A program made the position numbers and the translations under genes. A stretch of 64,000 nucleotides of DNA from assembly GCF_018612875.1 (NCBI RefSeq), contig NZ_JAGGRI010000004.1:1-64000 (forward strand), read 5' to 3'. Position 1 is the stretch's first letter, and the number at the start of each line of letters is the position of its first letter. Positions 7,741 to 16,900 of the stretch are shown in pieces. A model generated the notes under the pieces. That model was not told where the DNA came from, did no database searches, and saw nothing but the letters and a program-made list of their open reading frames with translations. This stretch comes from Lysobacter sp. ISL-50 (GTDB lineage Bacteria > Pseudomonadota > Gammaproteobacteria > Xanthomonadales > Xanthomonadaceae).

Positions 7741-8749
7741 GCGCGGCATTCTTGTTCTGCCGATCCACGGGACGCTCGTCCAGCGCACGGTCGGCTTGGA
7801 CACCCTGTCGGGTCTGACCAGCTATCTGTCGATCGCGCGGCGAATCGACGCCGCGCTCGCCGATGAATCCGTCCGCGGCATTGTGTTGGACATCGACAGT
7901 CCGGGCGGGGAAGCCGCTGGCCTGTTCGATCTGGCCGACCAGATTCGTGCCGCCGGCAGGGTGAAGCCGATCTGGGCGGTGGCGAACGATGCGGCGTTCT
8001 CGGCCGCCTATGCGTTGGCGAGCGCAAGTCAGCGGTTGTTTTTGACGCGCACCGCCGGTGTCGGATCGATTGGCGTGATCGCGTTGCACGTTGATCAATC
8101 GCAGAAGGACGCCAACGCGGGGTTGAAATTCACGCCCATCCAAGCCGGTGACCGCAAGAACGACGGCACGCCGCATTCGGCGCTAACCGATGAAGCGCGC
8201 GAGTCGATCCAAACCGAGGTCAACCGCCTCTACGAACTGTTTGTCCTGACCATTGCCGATCAACGCGGCTTGTCCGCTGAGAGCGTCCGCAAGACCGAAG
8301 CCGCGCTGTACTTCGGTCAAGACGCCATCAATGTCGGCCTGGCCGACCGGCTCGGCACCCTTAGCGACGCCGTCCAGCAAATGCACACCGAACTGGACGC
8401 CACCGCGCGTCCCCTTTTCTTGGAGTCCCCTGTGATGTCTACCCCTGAATCAACGGTACCGACCGTCGATACCGACGCCGTGCGCGCGCAAGCGCACAGC
8501 GATGCCCTGGCGATCGCCGAACTGTGCGAGCTGGCCGGGCAACCGCAGCTGACCGCGACGCTCCTCGCCGAAGGCGTAACCCCTGCGGTCGCACGTCAGC
8601 GCCTGCTCGCGGCCAAGGCCGAGTCGCCCGAGATCGCCAGCCATTTGTCGCCGACCGCATCGATTCCCTCAGCATCGCTGTCCTTGGACGACAACCCGCT
8701 CATTCACGCGGTTAAGCCCCGTGCCGCCGCAGCGCGGAGGGGACGCTGA
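7568..8749 (+). CDS. S49 prohead protease (lambda C-like)
   Basis: A 393-residue protease that matures the capsid. The body contains the S49 motifs: D-I-D-S-P-G-G near residues 108-114, the nucleophile Ser145 in FSAAYAL, and an AGDRKNDG segment bearing the candidate catalytic Lys. I chose ATG 7568 because the upstream in-frame extension from 7397 is low-complexity and shadows the portal frame. The C-terminal 104 residues form a separate Ala/Glu-rich region with its own internal start (8435), as in lambda C/Nu3. The stop overlaps the next ATG. Confidence 0.9.
   Translation: MTDLPFLAARVFNTPLLIQRVKLDVILSVLAPRFDLQTLPPPQMAPPLVASAPTLGDERGILVLPIHGTLVQRTVGLDTLSGLTSYLSIARRIDAALADESVRGIVLDIDSPGGEAAGLFDLADQIRAAGRVKPIWAVANDAAFSAAYALASASQRLFLTRTAGVGSIGVIALHVDQSQKDANAGLKFTPIQAGDRKNDGTPHSALTDEARESIQTEVNRLYELFVLTIADQRGLSAESVRKTEAALYFGQDAINVGLADRLGTLSDAVQQMHTELDATARPLFLESPVMSTPESTVPTVDTDAVRAQAHSDALAIAELCELAGQPQLTATLLAEGVTPAVARQRLLAAKAESPEIASHLSPTASIPSASLSLDDNPLIHAVKPRAAAARRGR
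8435..8749 (+). CDS. Putative internal scaffolding protein (Nu3-like)
   Basis: An in-frame ATG at 8435 inside the protease gene is preceded by TTGGAG about 10 bases upstream and begins MSTPES. Translation from here would give a 104-residue Ala-rich helical protein equal to the protease C-terminus. In lambda the scaffold Nu3 is made the same way from within gene C. The protein is inferred; the start site and ribosome binding site are visible. Confidence 0.55.
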   Translation: MSTPESTVPTVDTDAVRAQAHSDALAIAELCELAGQPQLTATLLAEGVTPAVARQRLLAAKAESPEIASHLSPTASIPSASLSLDDNPLIHAVKPRAAAARRGR

Positions 8750-9141
8750 TGCGCCTGACTACGTATCCGCCCGTCCACCAAGGCTTGAACCTCGGCGATG
8801 TGGTCAAGTTCGAGGCCGACAACCTCTACTCGCGCGATCAGGTCACCGTCGCCGCGGACCAAGTGCTGCGACTCGGCCAGGTCGTCGGTCGCGTTACCGC
8901 GACCGGTGAAATGGCTGCGCTCGACCCTGCCGCCACCGACGGCCGGGAGGTCGCCGCTGGCGTGGCTATCGCGCCGATTTCGACCACCACCGAGCCCAGT
9001 CTGGACGGTTTGATCGTCGCTCGCCACGCCACCGTCGCCGATCACGCCTTGGTCTGGCCACGCGTCGTAACCGCTGAACAACGTGCCGCCGCCGTCGCGC
9101 AGCTGCGCTCCCTCGGCGTACTTGTCCGCCACGGAGTCTGA
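8749..9141 (+). CDS. Head decoration protein (gpD-like)
   Basis: A 130-residue protein located exactly between protease/scaffold and major capsid genes, with the G-x-V-x-x-x-T-A-x-G-E-x-A pattern and repeated beta strands of lambda gpD-type capsid-stabilising trimers. The start ATG overlaps the protease stop (TGATG). A gpD-like protein is expected from size and synteny. Confidence 0.85.
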   Translation: MRLTTYPPVHQGLNLGDVVKFEADNLYSRDQVTVAADQVLRLGQVVGRVTATGEMAALDPAATDGREVAAGVAIAPISTTTEPSLDGLIVARHATVADHALVWPRVVTAEQRAAAVAQLRSLGVLVRHGV

Positions 9142-9144
9142 TCC

Positions 9145-10152
9145 ATGTCCATGAACAACCCGTTCCACAATCCGGCGTTCTCGATGAGTGCGCTGACCAC
9201 CGCGATCAACCTGCTGCCGAATCAATACGGTCGCCTGGATGAGCTGAACCTGTTTCCGGTCAAGCCGGTGCGCACGCGCCAAGTGACGGTCGAAGAACGC
9301 AATGGCGTGCTGTCGTTGTTGCAGACCCAGCCGGTGGGCTCGCCCGGCACCGTGGGCAAGCGCGGTAAGCGCAGCCTGCGTGCGTTCAACGTGCCGCATA
9401 TCCCGCACGACGACGTAGTGCTGCCCGAGGAGGTCGTCGGTGTCCGCGCGTTCGGCACCGAGTCGGAACTGGAGACGGTGGCGGGCGTCATGGCCGATCA
9501 CCTGCAGACCATGCGCAACAAGCACGCGATTACGCTGGAGCATCTGCGGATGGGCGCCCTGAAGGGAGTAATCCTGGACGCCGATGGCAGTGAACTCGCG
9601 AACCTGTTCGATATCTTCAACATCGCGCCCAAGACCTTCGACTTCCAGCTCGCCAACAAGGACACCGACGTTCGCAAGAAGTGCCTGGACCTTAAGCGCT
9701 ACATGAGCCAATCGCTGCTTGGCGAGCGCATGAGCGGAATTCATGTGCTCGTGTCCACCGAGTTCTTCGACGCGCTGACTGGACACCCCAAGGTTGAGAA
9801 GGCTTACGAGCGCTGGCAGGAGGGTGCGGCGCTGCGCGACGACATGCGGTCCGATTTCCGATTGGCGGGCGTGCGGTTCGAGGAATACACCGGCGAAGCC
9901 AGCGACGGCGAGGGCAATAGCCGTCGTTTCATTGCCGAGGGCGAAGGCCACGCGTTCCCGCTCGGCACGTTGGACACGTTCGCGACTTACGTGGCGCCGG
10001 CCGACTTCAACGAGAGTGTCAACACCCTGGGCCAGTTGCTCTACAGCAAGCAGGCGCCACGCAAGTTCGATCGCGGCACCGACCTGCACACGCAGTCGAA
10101 CCCGCTCCCGATGTGCCATCGCCCAGCGCTGCTGCCCAAGCTGAAGGCGTAA
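9145..10152 (+). CDS. Major capsid protein, lambda E family
   Basis: A 335-residue capsid subunit with the HK97-type fold expected of lambda gpE. It carries an N-terminal A-L-T-x-A-I-N segment, the P-H-I-P-H-D-D strand, D-H-L-Q-T-M-R-N-K-H-A-I-T-L-E-H in the spine region, and an A-L-K-G-x-I-x-D-A-D-G turn. It starts 3 bases after the decoration gene with an AGTCTGATCC leader. This is the most recognisable structural gene of the prophage. Confidence 0.94.
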   Translation: MSMNNPFHNPAFSMSALTTAINLLPNQYGRLDELNLFPVKPVRTRQVTVEERNGVLSLLQTQPVGSPGTVGKRGKRSLRAFNVPHIPHDDVVLPEEVVGVRAFGTESELETVAGVMADHLQTMRNKHAITLEHLRMGALKGVILDADGSELANLFDIFNIAPKTFDFQLANKDTDVRKKCLDLKRYMSQSLLGERMSGIHVLVSTEFFDALTGHPKVEKAYERWQEGAALRDDMRSDFRLAGVRFEEYTGEASDGEGNSRRFIAEGEGHAFPLGTLDTFATYVAPADFNESVNTLGQLLYSKQAPRKFDRGTDLHTQSNPLPMCHRPALLPKLKA

Positions 10153-10155
10153 GCC

Positions 10156-10446
10156 GTGAACGCGTTCGTGACCATGGACGAGGTAGTGTTTGACACGCTC
10201 GGCGTCGTCGCGCTCGTTCAGCGTGCCGGCTCCCCACCGGTACGTTCCCAACTGATCGTGCGTGACGGCGTCGAGCGCTTGGGCGAGTTTCAGCAGGTCA
10301 TCGGCCGCGCTCGGCATGTGGTCGTTCGCAACCGCGATTGGACGTTCCGCCGGGGCGACACGGTCACCCTGGACGGCCGGTCCCAAGCGGTCGAGGCGCT
10401 GGTCCGCGACGACGGCCTGGTCAATGAGGTCGTCCTTCATGGCTGA
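10156..10446 (+). CDS. Head-tail joining protein (FII-like)
   Basis: A 96-residue protein from a GTG start, directly after the major capsid gene. Its length and beta-rich, Val/Arg-rich composition match lambda FII-type joining proteins, which sit under the portal and contact the tail. The sequence has no unique motif; the assignment is by size and by its place between capsid and tail-completion genes. It overlaps the next gene by 8 bases. Confidence 0.65.
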   Translation: MNAFVTMDEVVFDTLGVVALVQRAGSPPVRSQLIVRDGVERLGEFQQVIGRARHVVVRNRDWTFRRGDTVTLDGRSQAVEALVRDDGLVNEVVLHG

Positions 10447-10867
10447 GTCCGCCCCGACTTGGCAATTGCTGGAGCGGGTCGCGGAGCGCTTAACCGAGAT
10501 CCGCGTAGGTGCCGGCTACCGCACCGACATCGGCGCCGTCGTCGCGTTGGAACCCGCGCAGCACCCGGACGATGAAGCCGAGGGGCTGACGCTGGCCTCG
10601 CTCGGCATCCAGCGCGACGCCAGTAAACCCCATGGACGCCATCGACTGTTGCAAGTCCTGGCCGAAGCGACGGTGCCGGTCAGTTTGACCGACGCCCATG
10701 CTCGATCGCATGCCATCGCGGCCGATATCGAGGATGCGTTGGACGACTGGATTCCCTTGCCCCACGCCCTGCCGGCGCAGGTCGAGGACATCGTGTTCCT
10801 CGACCGCCCGGAGGGTCTCCCGGTGGTGGCCGTGCAAGTCGCCCTGACGATTCACTATCGCCGCTGA
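10439..10867 (+). CDS. Tail terminator-like protein (gpU position)
   Basis: A 142-residue protein beginning MAESAPTW. ATG 10439 is chosen over the longer in-frame ORF, which shadows the previous gene. It contains an R-x-G-A-G-Y-R-T-D-I-G segment common in minor tail or terminator proteins of this phage type and ends in a beta strand with V-Q-V-A-L-T-I-H-Y. Its place before the Z-like protein and the tail tube suggests that it ends the tail tube. It overlaps the next start. Confidence 0.7.
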   Translation: MAESAPTWQLLERVAERLTEIRVGAGYRTDIGAVVALEPAQHPDDEAEGLTLASLGIQRDASKPHGRHRLLQVLAEATVPVSLTDAHARSHAIAADIEDALDDWIPLPHALPAQVEDIVFLDRPEGLPVVAVQVALTIHYRR

Positions 10868-11415
10868 TGGAACTCTTCATCGATGCCAACGCCACGCTCG
10901 ACGTGGCCAAACGCATCAGCGAGATCCCGGCCAAGGTGGTCCTCGCGCAGCGTCGCGCGCTGGGCACGCTGCGTCGTCGCTGGCCGGTCATCGCCCGTCG
11001 TGACATCCAAACCGAGTACGCCTTGTCGGCGCAACGCATCCGCGCCGGCATCAGCGTGCGAACGACGCGCGAGGGCGTCGAACTGGTCGGCGTCGCGCGC
11101 GGCGTCGGCCTACGGAACTTCGCGTCCAAACGCAGCGCCGATGACCGAGGTTTGAACTTCACCGCCCTGCGCGGCAAGCGCGGCTTCCGTCGCAGCGGCT
11201 TCCATCGCCGCCACGGCGGCGCCGACATCGCGTTCGTCCGGACCCCGGTCTCGGGGGATAAGCGCGTTCCACGCACGCCGATCATTCGGCTCTACGGTCC
11301 GTCGCTGGCGCAAATGCTGCGCAAGGGCGACCGCCCCGAACGCATGGCCCAAGCCGGCCTCGACGTGATCACCGCCGACATCGACCGACTGCTGCTGCGC
11401 TCGCTGCGTCGCTGA
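10867..11415 (+). CDS. Tail completion protein (gpZ-like)
   Basis: A 182-residue, strongly basic protein. The pattern of an N-terminal helix (residues 10-45) with V-L-A-Q-R-R-A-L and R-R-R-W, then a basic centre with G-F-R-R-S-G-F, followed by G-P-S-L-A-Q-M and a final helical tail, fits the lambda gpZ minor tail family. Such proteins complete the tail so that it joins the head. Its ATG overlaps the preceding stop. Confidence 0.8.
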   Translation: MELFIDANATLDVAKRISEIPAKVVLAQRRALGTLRRRWPVIARRDIQTEYALSAQRIRAGISVRTTREGVELVGVARGVGLRNFASKRSADDRGLNFTALRGKRGFRRSGFHRRHGGADIAFVRTPVSGDKRVPRTPIIRLYGPSLAQMLRKGDRPERMAQAGLDVITADIDRLLLRSLRR

Positions 11416-11471
11416 ATCGGCTGCCGCTCGGCCGCCCACTTACACCTTATATATAGGAGCCACGCTGCCCC

Positions 11472-12230
11472 ATGGCCGCGCAAGACCTGTTTTCGTTCCA
11501 GGGCAAGGTTTACCTCGCCCAGCGTCAGCCCAATGGCAAGCCCGGCCCGCTGCGGTGGGTCGGCAATGCGCCCCAGCTCCAGCTTGCGCTGGAGGTCCAG
11601 AACTCCGACAAGACTGAATCGTTCAGCGGCAACCGCCTGCTCTACGGCCGCCTGATCCAGAGCAAGACCGCCAATCTCAATCTCACCTTGGACGAGGCGA
11701 CCCCGGAGAATCTGGCCGAGGGCCTGTACTCGATCCCGGCGACCCTGCCGGCCGGTGCGGTCAGCAACGAACTGCTGCCGGCGGGCTTGAAAGCCAACGA
11801 CATGGTCGCGCTCGACCGCGGTTGGGTCAGCGAGGTGTCGCTCACCGACAGCGCCACGCCGCCGGTCACGGTACCGGTACCGAATTGGTGGACCGAATCG
11901 CCTTCGGCGGGCTTGCTCGGACTGCGCAAGGTCGACGGATTCACTCAGCCGTTCAAGGCTACTTATAAGCACGGCGAGACGGTCAACATCGCCCTGTTCA
12001 ACACGCCGCCGCAGGAACGCATGCTGTTCCTGGACGGCATCAACACCGTCAACGGCCGCCGCGCCCGCGTGACGCTCTACCGCGTCGCGTTCAATCCCAT
12101 TGAACAGTTGGACTTGATCTCCGAGGAATGGGGTAGCCTCCAACTGTCGGGCGCGACGCTGTTCGATGAATCCCGGTCGCTGGACCCGGACTTGGGCGGC
12201 TTCGGCCGCATCGAATTGGTGAAGTCGTAA
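11472..12230 (+). CDS. Major tail tube protein
   Basis: A 252-residue protein with a G-x-V-Y-L-A-Q-R segment at the N-terminus, many beta strands, and T-L-D-E-A-T-P-E-N-L in the centre, as in siphophage tail tube subunits. The good ribosome binding site TAGGAGCCACG lies upstream. It is followed without a gap by the G/GT chaperone pair and then by lysis and tape measure genes. The tail tube role is strong from synteny and size. Confidence 0.85.
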   Translation: MAAQDLFSFQGKVYLAQRQPNGKPGPLRWVGNAPQLQLALEVQNSDKTESFSGNRLLYGRLIQSKTANLNLTLDEATPENLAEGLYSIPATLPAGAVSNELLPAGLKANDMVALDRGWVSEVSLTDSATPPVTVPVPNWWTESPSAGLLGLRKVDGFTQPFKATYKHGETVNIALFNTPPQERMLFLDGINTVNGRRARVTLYRVAFNPIEQLDLISEEWGSLQLSGATLFDESRSLDPDLGGFGRIELVKS

Positions 12231-12661
12231 TGGCGCGCAAGATCAAACGGCCCGGGCCCGTCGCTGACGAACTGGCGATCTTGCAGCCCAACCGCACGCT
12301 GCCGTTGGGCGATCGCAATGTGACCGTGCGCGAGCTGGGCTTCTTTGAAAGCCTGCGCCTGCACGAATCGGTGGCCGCCCTGGTCGGCGGCCTGGTCAGC
12401 CTGACCGAGGACGGCAACGTCGATCTGGATCGGCTGCACCGCGTCTGTGCGCTGCACCCGGACGCCGCGGTCGAGCTGCTGGCGCAAGCCAGCGATCAAT
12501 CCGTCGAATGGGTGCATTCGCTCAATGCCGCGCAGGGCGATCTGTTGCTGATGACGTTCTGGGCGGTCAACGCCGATTTTTTTCTGCAGCGCGTGCTGGC
12601 GGCGCTGGAGACGCGGCGCGCGGTCCTGGCAACGACTGGCCCAGCGTCCTCGCCACCCTGA
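12230..12661 (+). CDS. Tail assembly chaperone G
   Basis: A 143-residue, mainly helical protein directly after the tail tube gene, the normal place for the G chaperone that binds tape measure protein. The reading frame overlaps a second one that starts being used after a run of seven T at 12577-12583. The unshifted product ends at 12661 with a short Pro/Ser tail. Its ATG overlaps the tail tube stop. Confidence 0.8.
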   Translation: MARKIKRPGPVADELAILQPNRTLPLGDRNVTVRELGFFESLRLHESVAALVGGLVSLTEDGNVDLDRLHRVCALHPDAAVELLAQASDQSVEWVHSLNAAQGDLLLMTFWAVNADFFLQRVLAALETRRAVLATTGPASSPP

Positions 12662-12846
12662 TCGATCACGGCTTTGATTGGCCGTGGATCGAGCGCGCGA
12701 CCTCGCGCCAACTCTCTCTGTTCTATCGCATCGCGGTCCAGCGCGAGCGTGCGCTGCGCGCCGATCGCGTCGAGGACATCAACGCCGGCTTCGCTGGCGG
12801 ACGTGACGTCACCGCCTTCATTCAAAAACTACGGAATCCCTTATGA
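12230..12846 (+). CDS. Tail assembly chaperone GT, -1 frameshift product
   Basis: Slippage by one base at the T-run would join the first 118 codons of G to the overlapping frame, which runs to 12846 and encodes a helical T domain (F-D-W-P-W-I-E-R-A-T-S-R-Q and a final K-L-R-N-P-L). The fused protein would be about 205 residues. Lambda and many long-tailed phages make G and GT in this way to control tail length. No in-frame start with a good ribosome binding site is seen for an independent T gene. Confidence 0.75.
12577..12607 (+). promoter_or_regulatory. -1 ribosomal frameshift signal
   Basis: Seven consecutive T (12577-12583) read as GAT TTT TTT in frame G. Slippage back by one gives TTT TTT TCT in the T frame. 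Three bases downstream a 6-bp stem (CAGCGC at 12587-12592 with GCGCTG at 12602-12607) could stimulate the shift. Confidence 0.7.
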
Positions 12847-13064
12847 AACTCATCGAGAACTGGCGCCACGCGTGGCGCTTCCTGAGCGTGCAAGCGATGA
12901 CGCTCGCCATCGCCCTCCAAGGCGTTTGGTTGAATCTGCCCGACGACCTGCGCGTCCACGTGCCCGACCGCATTGCCGCCAGCGTCACCGCGGGTTTGCT
13001 GATCTTGGGCCTGATCGGCCGCCTGTTCCAGCAGCGAGGGGCCGATGGCGAAACTCTCCGCTGA
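12843..13064 (+). CDS. Holin-like protein
   Basis: A 73-residue protein with two short hydrophobic segments (about residues 14-30 and 44-60) separated by a hydrophilic turn, then a charged tail. Size, topology and position directly before the endolysin indicate a holin, which makes inner-membrane holes to release the lysin at the end of infection. It overlaps both the T frame and the endolysin start. The family is inferred, since holins share little sequence. Confidence 0.7.
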   Translation: MKLIENWRHAWRFLSVQAMTLAIALQGVWLNLPDDLRVHVPDRIAASVTAGLLILGLIGRLFQQRGADGETLR

Positions 13065-13521
13065 GCAGGCCGGCGGTCAGAACGTCGTCGCGTTCCTCGA
13101 CATGATTGCCCACGCCGAAGGCGTCGAGCGTTTCAGCGAACACGACGGGTACGACGTGATGGTTGGCGGCAAATGCTTTACCGGCTTTGATGAACATCCG
13201 CGCAAGCTGGTGTGGCTGCCGAAGTACCGCATCAACTCTACGGCGGCAGGCCGTTACCAATTCCTGTGGAAAACCTGGAACAGCCTGCGCAACAAATTGC
13301 GACTGCCCGATTTCGGCCCGGCGTCGCAGGATCGCGCCGCGATCGAACTGCTGCGCGAGAACGGCGCGCTGGCCGACATCAAGAAGGGCTGGGTCAAATC
13401 GGCCGTGCGTAAGTCCCGCAAGACCTGGGCTTCGTTACCCGATGCCGGCTACGAGCAGCGCGAGGTGCCGCTGGAAGCCCTGCTGGCGGTCTATCAGAAA
13501 GCCGGAGGCCAGATCGCATGA
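13045..13521 (+). CDS. Lambda R-type endolysin (lytic transglycosylase)
   Basis: A 158-residue protein with the lambda R signatures: F-L-D-M-I-A-H-A-E-G with the catalytic Glu25, H-D-G-Y-D-V-M-V-G-G, H-P-R-K-L-V, A-A-G-R-Y-Q-F-L, S-Q-D-R-A-A and W-A-S-L-P-D-A-G-Y. It cleaves peptidoglycan by transglycosylation. No signal peptide is present, so it needs the holin. The GCGAGGG ribosome binding site precedes the ATG. Its stop overlaps the Rz start (ATGA). Confidence 0.95.
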   Translation: MAKLSAEQAGGQNVVAFLDMIAHAEGVERFSEHDGYDVMVGGKCFTGFDEHPRKLVWLPKYRINSTAAGRYQFLWKTWNSLRNKLRLPDFGPASQDRAAIELLRENGALADIKKGWVKSAVRKSRKTWASLPDAGYEQREVPLEALLAVYQKAGGQIA

Positions 13522-13922
13522 TCGCTCTGAAAGTTTGGGCGACCACGGTGCTGACCGCGATCGCTGCGGTGTTGGCCGCGTTCGGCTGGGGTCGGCTGAA
13601 GGGCGCGCGACGCGCGCGCAAGCAGTCCGATAAGCGCATCGGCGCGAGCGAACAGCGTGCAGCTGTAGCTGAGCGCGTCATTGACCACACCGAAGTACGA
13701 CACGAGGTCGACACCGATGTCCTTCACCTTCCGTCCAGCGATCTTCGGCTCGGTGTCCCTGCGGCAATGGCAGTGGTCGTTGCTGATTCCGCTGCTGACC
13801 GCTTGTACGACGACTGGTCGCGCGACGGTGACGACGTCGGGGTGCGAGTGGACGCGTCCGATTCTGGTCTCTCGTCTGGATCAACTGACCGATCTGACGG
13901 CCCGGCAGATTTTGGCCCATAA
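13518..13922 (+). CDS. Rz i-spanin
   Basis: A 134-residue protein with one N-terminal membrane anchor (residues 4-24) and a charged periplasmic helix rich in Arg, Lys, Gln and Glu, typical of Rz. With Rz1 it fuses inner and outer membranes in the last step of lysis. The Rz1 gene is embedded in another frame starting at 13717, so the C-terminal third is coded over by two proteins. The ATG overlaps the endolysin stop. Confidence 0.85.
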   Translation: MIALKVWATTVLTAIAAVLAAFGWGRLKGARRARKQSDKRIGASEQRAAVAERVIDHTEVRHEVDTDVLHLPSSDLRLGVPAAMAVVVADSAADRLYDDWSRDGDDVGVRVDASDSGLSSGSTDRSDGPADFGP

Positions 13923-13980
13923 CGAAACCGGCCGCCGCCTGTGCGGCTGGGGCGCGAAAGCGGCGCGCAAGCAGCCCTGA
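13717..13980 (+). CDS. Rz1 o-spanin lipoprotein
   Basis: An 87-residue protein from ATG 13717, mostly in a different frame inside Rz. It has a hydrophobic signal with the lipobox L-L-T-A-C (about residues 26-30), so it should be anchored in the outer membrane. It extends 58 bases past the Rz stop, an arrangement known for overlapping spanin pairs. The tape measure gene starts 4 bases later. Confidence 0.75.
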   Translation: MSFTFRPAIFGSVSLRQWQWSLLIPLLTACTTTGRATVTTSGCEWTRPILVSRLDQLTDLTARQILAHNETGRRLCGWGAKAARKQP

Positions 13981-13983
13981 TTC

Positions 13984-16900
13984 ATGGCGAACCGCGATAC
14001 CACGATCACGCTGCTGATCAAGGCCAATGCCGCACAACTCAACCAGGCGCTGCAACAAGCGGGAGTGCGGGCCCGTGTCTTTGGTGACGATGCCGAGAAC
14101 GCCGGTCGCCGAGCGAAGAAGGGATTTGAACAGTCCCGATCCAGTGTCGAAGCCATCGGCCACCAGCTCGGCCAGGCCAAGGCGCAGCTGCTGGCGTTCG
14201 TGGGATTGCAAGGCGCCGGCACCGCCATCGCCGGCCTGGCGCGCGCGGCCGACAGCTACGCCAATCTTACGGCGAAGATCAAGCTGGCGACGACGTCGCA
14301 GGCCAGCTTCAACTTGGCCGAGGACGCGGTGTTCGCGATCTCGCAGCGCACGTCCACGCAGTTGGATGCGACCGCGACACTGTTCGGCCGCCTCAGTGGT
14401 GCGCTGAAAGACCAGGGGGGATCGCAGCGCGAAGTACTCGGCTTGACCGAGACGATCAACAAGGCGTTGGCAGTATCGGGCGCGACCGGCGCCGAGACGG
14501 CCTCGGTCATCGTGCAGCTGAGTCAGGCGTTCGCCGCCGGTCGGCTGAGCGGCGATGAATTCAACTCGGTCAACGACGCCGGCCCGCGCCTGATGAAGGC
14601 ACTGGCTGAGAGCATGGGCGTCACCGTGGGCGAGCTGAAAGCGCTGGCCGAAGCCGGCAAGCTCACCAGCGACCAGCTCCGCACCGCGTTCTCCGGTGAT
14701 CAGGCGAAGAAGATCGCCGCCGAGTTCAATCAGTTGCCGCTGACGATCGAGCGCAGTCTGACCCAGCTCGACAACGCGTTCACCCGCTTCATCGGTCAGC
14801 AGGATCGGGCGATGGGTGTGTCGGCCGTCGTGGCCGGTTCGATCCAAGGGTTGTCGCAGAACTTTGACGGTTTGGCGAATGTGGTCGGCGTGATTGTCGT
14901 CGCCGGGCTGGGCCGCTTGATCGCGACGCTGGTCACCGCGGGCGCGGCGAAAGTCGCCGGCATGCGCAAGACCCAGCAGTTGGCGCAGGAGGAACTGGCC
15001 CAGGCGCGTGCGGCGGAAACCGCAGCGCAGGCCGAATTGGCGCGTGCCCGCGCGCTGACCCTGTCGGGCACCGGGACCACGCAGGTCGCCGCCGCCGAAG
15101 CCGGTTTGGCCGCCGCCCAGGCCCGCACCACGGCCGCCACCCAGGCGGCGACGGCGGCCGTGGGCGCGAAGGCCGTGGCCGTGCGCGCGCTGTCGTCCGT
15201 ACTGACGCTGATGGGCGGCCCCCTCGGGCTGGCCATTACCGGCGTCACCCTGCTTGCGAGCGCCTTTGCCACGGCGAGCGCGAATGCGAAGGCGGCGAAG
15301 ATCGAGTTCGAAAGCACGATCAAGGCGGCGCAGCGGTTTCGCGAGCAGCAGGACATCGATTCCGGTGTCGATGTTGGCAAACGGCTCATCGATCAGCGCC
15401 AGCAACTACAGAAGGAGTTGGAGAACCTTCAGATCCTTCGGCAAGGCATCGGTCCGCTCTATGGCGGCGCCCAGTTTGATGGCGGTCAAAGCAGCGGGCG
15501 GTTGCTGTTCGGCAAGGACGTCGACGCCGAGATCAAGCGCGTTCAAACCCAGCTCGCGCGGACCAATCAAGAATTCAATCAGGTCCGCGATTCGCTGACC
15601 GAGCTGCGCACCGCTCAAGCGAGCGGTGGACGCACGCGCCTACAGGTTACGAAGGAAGCAGGGGATTTCACCAAGGCGCTAACCGACCAGAACGAGAAGC
15701 TCAAGGTCGAGCGGATCGAACGCGAAAAGGGTCTGCGTGCCGCCTTGGAGTATCAGGCGGTCAAGGCAGCCGGCGTCAAGGACACCACGCAGCTGACCGC
15801 TGCGATGCGGCAAGCCATCGATGTGCAGGTGCGCGAACGCGAGGCGGCCGAGGCCGCGACCGCCGCCGGGCGCGCGCAGACCAAAGCCCAGCGTGACGCG
15901 GTACGTCAGCAAAAAGCGGACGAACGTCAGCAGGCGCGGGACAAGAAGGATCAAGAGAAGGAACAGAAGAAAGAGCGAAAGACCAGCGATGAGTTGGACA
16001 AGACCGTCGGCGATGCGGAGTTCTCGCTGCTGCGCAATCGCGGCGACACCGCCGCCGCGCGCCAGCGCGAGCTGCTGCTGGAGCATCGCGAGTCCCTGGC
16101 CGAATTGCTGGAGCGGGGCCGAACCTCGGATTGGCTGAAGCTCAACCTGAGCATCGACACGCAAGTGGCTCAGGCGCAGCTGGACGATCTGCAGGGGCAG
16201 GTCGAGCGCGTCTTTGGTCAACAGTCCCGTGATGAGCAATCGATCCAGACGCGGCAACAGGCGGGATTGCTGACCGAGATCGGTGCGCGCCGTGAACTCA
16301 TCGATCTGCATGCGCGGACCGCGGCTGAGGTCGAGCAGTTGCTGCCGAAGATGAATCAACTGGCGGCAAAGACTGGCTCTCCTGAATCGATCGAACGCGT
16401 CAAAGACCTGACGGCGCAAGTTGCAGCACTCAAAACGCAATCGAACGAGTTGGTCGTCACGCTGACCAATGGCTTCGAAAGCGGCTTGAGTAACGCGCTG
16501 GAAGGACTGGCGACCGGCACCTTGACGCTGCGCCAAGCGCTTACGGGACTGGTGCAGGACATGGCCCGCTCGATGGCGCAACTGGCGGCGCAGCAATTGG
16601 CCGCGATGGCGACCGCGAAACTGATGTCGGTCATCGGCAAGATCGGCGGCGCCAAGACCCCGGATCTCGCCCAACCCGATCCGGTGCAAGCGGCGACGGC
16701 AGGCGCTGCCTACGCCCTGCCTATCGCGGGCGCGTCCGCTGCATTGGGCGCGGCCGGTGGGGTGGTGATGGCTGCTGCAATTGCCATGCAGGCGGCGGCG
16801 AAGACCATGCTGGCCGCCAATGCCGCAAAAACGGCCTCGGGATTCTTCGCCAGCGGCGGCTTCACCGGCATCGGACCGAAATACGCCCCGGCCGGCGTGG

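Noticed and set aside
8704-10440. 578-codon minus-strand ORF opposite the capsid genes
   Set aside because: It covers several recognised capsid genes and shows no domain of its own.
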